DNA of 16,906 nt from positions 1 through 16,906 of the forward strand of contig DASWMO010000355.1 of assembly GCA_036399715.1 (NCBI GenBank), given 5' to 3'. The stretch is from DASVSE01 sp036399715. Its GTDB lineage: Bacteria; Bacteroidota; Rhodothermia; Rhodothermales; Rubricoccaceae. Position 1 is the stretch's first letter; each line of letters begins with the position of its first letter. A program made the position numbers and the translations under genes. Shown in pieces: positions 14,290 through 16,906 of the stretch. A model generated the notes under the pieces. It saw nothing but the letters and a program-made list of their open reading frames with translations, had not been told where the DNA came from and searched no databases.

Positions 14290-15588
14290 CTAGCCCAGCC
14301 CGACGCGCGCGAAGACCGTATCGACGTGTGCGAGCTGGGCCGCGGGGCGGAACGCCTCGGCGATGAGGTCTGGCGGCAGCCGCGACGTGATATCGGGCGA
14401 CGCCTCGACGAGGTCGCGGAAGGAGCGGCGCTCGCGCCAGGCCTGCATCGCGAGCGGCTGCACGGTGTCGTAGGCCGCCTCGCGGCTCAGGCCCGCGTCG
14501 ACGAGCCCGAGCAGCAGGCGCTGCGAGTAGACGAGCCCGTAGGTCCGGTCGAACGTCTCGGCCATGCGCTCGGGGTACACGACGAGCGTCTCGACGACGC
14601 GCGCGAGCCGGTCGAGGGCGTAGTCCAGCACGATCGTCGCGTCGGGCAGGAGCACGCGCTCGGCGGACGAGTGGCTGATGTCGCGCTCGTGCCACAGGGC
14701 GACGTTCTCGAACGCCGTGACCATGTAGCCGCGCAGCAGGCGCGCGAGTCCGGTGAGGTTCTCGCTCGCGATGGGGTTGCGCTTGTGCGGCATGGCGCTG
14801 GAGCCCTTCTGCCCGCTCCCGAACGCCTCCTCGGCTTCGAGAACCTCGGACCGCTGGAGGTGCCGGATTTCGAGCGCGACCGTCTCGATCGTCGTCCCGA
14901 CGAGCGCGAGCGTGGCGAGGTACTGCGCGTGGAGGTCGCGCGGGAGCACCTGCGTCGAGACCGGCGCGGCGCGGAGGCCGAGGGCGGCACACGTCAGCGC
15001 CTCGACCTCGGGCGGGATGTGCGCGAACGTGCCCACGGCGCCCGAGAGCTTGCCCACGCGGAGCGCCTCGGCCGCGGCGTCGAAGCGCACGAGGTCGCGC
15101 GAGACGGCGTCGTAGAAGCGGGCCATCTTGAGGCCGAACGTCGTCGGCTCGGCGTGGACGCCGTGCGTCCGCCCGACCGTCAGCGTGCCCTTGTGCTCGC
15201 GCGCGCGCACGGCGAGCACGTCCTGGAGGCGGACGAGGCCCGCGCGCAGGAGCGCATTGGCGCGCAGGATCCGCAGCGACAGTGCCGTGTCGACGACGTC
15301 GGATGACGTGAGGCCGTAGTGGACCCACTTGCGCTCGTCCCCGAGCGTCTCGCTCACGGCGCGCGTGAACGCGACGACGTCGTGGCGCGTCTCGGCCTCG
15401 ATGGCGTGGATGCGCTCGACCGAGAACGATGCGTTGGCCTCGATGAGGTCGACGTCGGCGTGGGGAATGCGGTCCGTCGCCGTCGCCCACGCGCGGCAGG
15501 CGGCGACCTCGACGTCCAGCCACGCCTGGTACTGCGCCCATTCGGTCCAGATCGCGCCCATCGCGGGGCGCGTGTAGCGGTCGATCAT
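14290..15588 (-). CDS. purB: Adenylosuccinate lyase (PurB)
   Basis: This purine biosynthesis enzyme of the cytoplasm splits SAICAR to AICAR and adenylosuccinate to AMP, each with release of fumarate. The product is 432 residues, the usual length. The start is typical, with 'MIDRYTRPAMGAIWTEWAQY' at 1-20. Superfamily motifs are visible: 'TSSDVVDTAL' at 94-103, 'GRTHGVHAEPTTFGLKMARF' at 139-158 with the probable catalytic H142, and the fumarase/aspartase signature 'GSSAMPHKRNP' at 262-272, whose serines on the mobile loop act as catalytic base. The open frame continues about 245 codons further upstream through a Pro/Arg-rich shadow of the next gene; the ATG at 15588 fits the family. The SprT-like gene starts two bases after its stop. 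Confidence 0.97.
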   Translation of the reverse strand: MIDRYTRPAMGAIWTEWAQYQAWLDVEVAACRAWATATDRIPHADVDLIEANASFSVERIHAIEAETRHDVVAFTRAVSETLGDERKWVHYGLTSSDVVDTALSLRILRANALLRAGLVRLQDVLAVRAREHKGTLTVGRTHGVHAEPTTFGLKMARFYDAVSRDLVRFDAAAEALRVGKLSGAVGTFAHIPPEVEALTCAALGLRAAPVSTQVLPRDLHAQYLATLALVGTTIETVALEIRHLQRSEVLEAEEAFGSGQKGSSAMPHKRNPIASENLTGLARLLRGYMVTAFENVALWHERDISHSSAERVLLPDATIVLDYALDRLARVVETLVVYPERMAETFDRTYGLVYSQRLLLGLVDAGLSREAAYDTVQPLAMQAWRERRSFRDLVEASPDITSRLPPDLIAEAFRPAAQLAHVDTVFARVGLG

Positions 15589-15662
15589 CGGCGTCGGGGC
15601 AAGTCCAGAGGCAGGGTACGGGCCGGAGCCTGCGCGTGCCGTGGACCGCGGGCCAAGAACGG

Positions 15663-16682
15663 CTACTGCGCGGGCGGCGCCGGAGGGGCCGGAGGCGGCG
15701 TGGGAACGCCGGGCGGCCGCGGCGGAGCGGGCGGTGGCGCAGGAAGCGGAGCCGACGGTGGCGCGGGCGGCTCCGGCGGAGCGGGCGGCAGCGGTCCCCC
15801 GAGGCGCACGCGGACGCGGCCCGGGCCGGAGGCGATGCGGACCGTGAACGCGTCCGGCCCCGCGCCGGGCGTCGCGTAGCGGCCCGCCCCGAGCGAGACG
15901 AGGCCAGCGGGCATCTCGACGGCCGACAGGCGCCCGCCGGGCGCCTCGACGATGAGCGGCACGCCCTCGGGCAGCGTCACGTCGAGCTCGCCGACGCCGA
16001 GTCGCAGCGTGGCCTCGGCGCCCGGCGCGGGTGCGGCCCCGCGGAAGTCGAGGGCGAACCGCCCGACGCCGCCCTCGAAGCGCAGCCGCCGCGCGCGGAA
16101 GTACCCGAGGCCTTCGGCCGAGAATGCGCTCACGCCGGCCTTGATGTCCACCTCTGCGGTGACTTCGGGGTTGGGCGCCCGCAGGCGCAGCGTCGTCTGC
16201 GCGACGCCGCAGACCATCGTGAGGCGCCGCAGCGGGACGCCCGTGAGGTCGAGGTCCGCCTCGGCAGCGCCCATCCGGACCGAGAGGTCGAGCGGCGTGC
16301 GGTGCGAGAACAGCAGCCGCCACGCGAGCGCGCGCGTCCGGTCGAGGTCGCCCGGCGAGGCGCCCTCACCGTCGAGGCCGAGGCGCACGCGCGCCTGCGG
16401 GCCGCTCTCGGTCTCGACCGTTTCGGTCTGGAGGGTCGCCCGGAGGCCGTCGACGGGCAGCACGACCTCGGCCTGGAACAGCGCCCCCGGCTCGGCCTCG
16501 CCGACCGTGACGGTCCCGAGGCCGAGGTCGAGGTCGGCGCGGACCGACGCCTCGCCGCGGTCCGGGACTTCGACGAGGTCGCGGCGGGGCTCGGCCGAGA
16601 TGGCAGCGGCCTCGGCGCCGTCGTCGGGCGCGCTGCACCCGGCGAGGGCGAGCACGGCGAGCAGGACGGCGAGGCGGGACAT
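15663..16682 (-). CDS. Toast-rack/LiaF-like beta-repeat lipoprotein with proline-rich tail
   Basis: The product is 339 residues. The N-terminus has a hydrophobic core and the lipobox Leu-Ala-Gly-Cys with acceptor C16. Residues about 55-285 form repeating short beta strands such as 'PLDLSVRMGAAEADLDLTG' followed by 'VPLRRLTMVCGVAQTTLRL', with 'LRLGVGELDVTLPEGVPLIV' later. This Gly-Ala-rich parallel-beta pattern is characteristic of toast-rack and LiaF/DUF2154-like proteins, some of which belong to cell-envelope stress systems. The last 45-50 residues are almost only Pro, Ala and Gly, perhaps a spacer into the cell wall or periplasm. I chose the ATG at 16682 because it gives a proper signal peptide; the frame stays open upstream to the centre of the terminal palindrome. 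No regulator gene is visible in the window. The function is not known. Confidence 0.8.
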   Translation of the reverse strand: MSRLAVLLAVLALAGCSAPDDGAEAAAISAEPRRDLVEVPDRGEASVRADLDLGLGTVTVGEAEPGALFQAEVVLPVDGLRATLQTETVETESGPQARVRLGLDGEGASPGDLDRTRALAWRLLFSHRTPLDLSVRMGAAEADLDLTGVPLRRLTMVCGVAQTTLRLRAPNPEVTAEVDIKAGVSAFSAEGLGYFRARRLRFEGGVGRFALDFRGAAPAPGAEATLRLGVGELDVTLPEGVPLIVEAPGGRLSAVEMPAGLVSLGAGRYATPGAGPDAFTVRIASGPGRVRVRLGGPLPPAPPEPPAPPSAPLPAPPPAPPRPPGVPTPPPAPPAPPAQ

Positions 16683-16768
16683 GGGAGCGGGGACGGGGCT
16701 GAAGGCTACGCCCGCCGGGCGGCGCGGGTTACGGCGCCGAGGCGGGGCGAGGGCTGTGCCGGCCACCT

Positions 16769-16906
16769 CCCCCGGCTGCTCCCGTCTGGGAGGGAAGTTT
16801 GACGTCCCGCTGCCCCGCATTTCGTAGAGACGCGCCATGGCGCGTCTCTACGAAATGCGGGGCAGCGGGACGTCAAACTTCCCTCCCAGACGGGAGCAGC
16901 CGGGGG
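16769..16906. repeat. Perfect 138-bp palindrome at the window edge
   Basis: The two 69-base arms are exact reverse complements with no spacer; the centre lies between 16837 and 16838 in CCATGG. I checked all 69 pairs by eye and found no mismatch. The right end coincides with the last base of the window, so the repeat may continue. It contains no gene. It lies upstream of the lipoprotein gene, separated by 86 bases in which I see nothing recognisable. Confidence 0.97.
16823..16852. repeat. 30-bp palindromic core with GTAGAGACGC ends
   Basis: The centre of the large palindrome is CGTAGAGACGCGCCA joined to its reverse complement. From memory, palindromes with GTAGAGACGC...GCGTCTCTAC arms are abundant small dispersed repeats in cyanobacteria and also occur in Bacteroidota. 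That would make this a copy of a repeated element. The match is recalled, not searched. Confidence 0.5.

Noticed and set aside
12719..14293. Plus-strand open frame of 524 codons across nuoA, the Uma2 gene and the SprT-like gene
   Set aside because: It crosses three well-supported genes on the opposite strand and consists of low-complexity Arg/Asp/Gly/Ala sequence.
15589..15662. Terminator between the lipoprotein gene and purB
   Set aside because: The gap is GC-rich, but I found no stem of useful length followed by T residues on the minus strand.
15589..16323. In-frame upstream extension of purB
   Set aside because: PurB is complete from 15588; the extension overlaps the lipoprotein gene out of frame and is Arg/Pro/Ala-rich.
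16683..16838. Upstream extension of the lipoprotein gene starting at the centre of the palindrome
   Set aside because: It would bury the signal peptide and lipobox 52 residues into the protein. The ATG at 16682 gives a proper lipoprotein.

Overview
This window is very GC-rich, roughly two thirds G+C by hand counts of sample stretches. All the genes I accept lie on the minus strand. The start codons have no convincing Shine-Dalgarno sequences. The NuoB/NuoD sequence style, the DUF4920 lipoprotein and the Uma2 gene suggest a high-GC member of the Bacteroidota/Rhodothermota, with the Rhodothermales (Rhodothermus, Rubricoccus or Salinibacter relatives) as the best guess. This placement is inferred from protein style and layout, not from a marker gene.

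Reading in the direction of transcription, from the high-coordinate end: (1) 16769-16906 is a perfect 138-bp palindrome that runs to the window edge. (2) 15663-16682 encodes a lipoprotein of the toast-rack/LiaF-like beta-repeat type with a proline-rich tail. (3) 14290-15588 is purB, followed two bases later by an SprT-like zinc metalloprotease gene (13580-14287) and then a Uma2-type nuclease gene (12938-13531). (4) 3256-12855 is the centrepiece, a respiratory complex I cluster in the order nuoA-B-C-D-E-[hypothetical 2-TM protein]-F-[DUF4920 lipoprotein]-G-H. (5) 1-3171 holds two tandem genes for single-pass membrane proteins whose outer parts are built of PPC-like beta repeats. The second carries an N-terminal zinc ribbon and is cut by the window edge.

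Together, NuoE, F and G form the NADH-oxidising arm of complex I, which carries FMN and the N1a, N3, N1b, N4 and N5 clusters. NuoB, C and D form the quinone-reducing connection around cluster N2. NuoA and NuoH form the membrane anchor and quinone chamber. The genes for NuoI and for the proton-pumping subunits NuoJ-N are not downstream of nuoH, so complex I must be encoded in at least two loci. From memory, a split of this kind is known for Rhodothermus marinus. Every cofactor ligand I looked for in these subunits is present, except the optional N7 cluster of NuoG, and NuoG itself is short.

The less ordinary parts are the terminal palindrome with its GTAGAGACGC-type core, the two non-nuo genes embedded in the complex I cluster, an imperfect hairpin of GGGATGAG-like repeats between nuoD and nuoE, and the zinc-ribbon/PPC membrane-protein pair. 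I saw no tRNA, rRNA, CRISPR array, transposase or phage gene. No stretch longer than about 225 bases lacks a gene.
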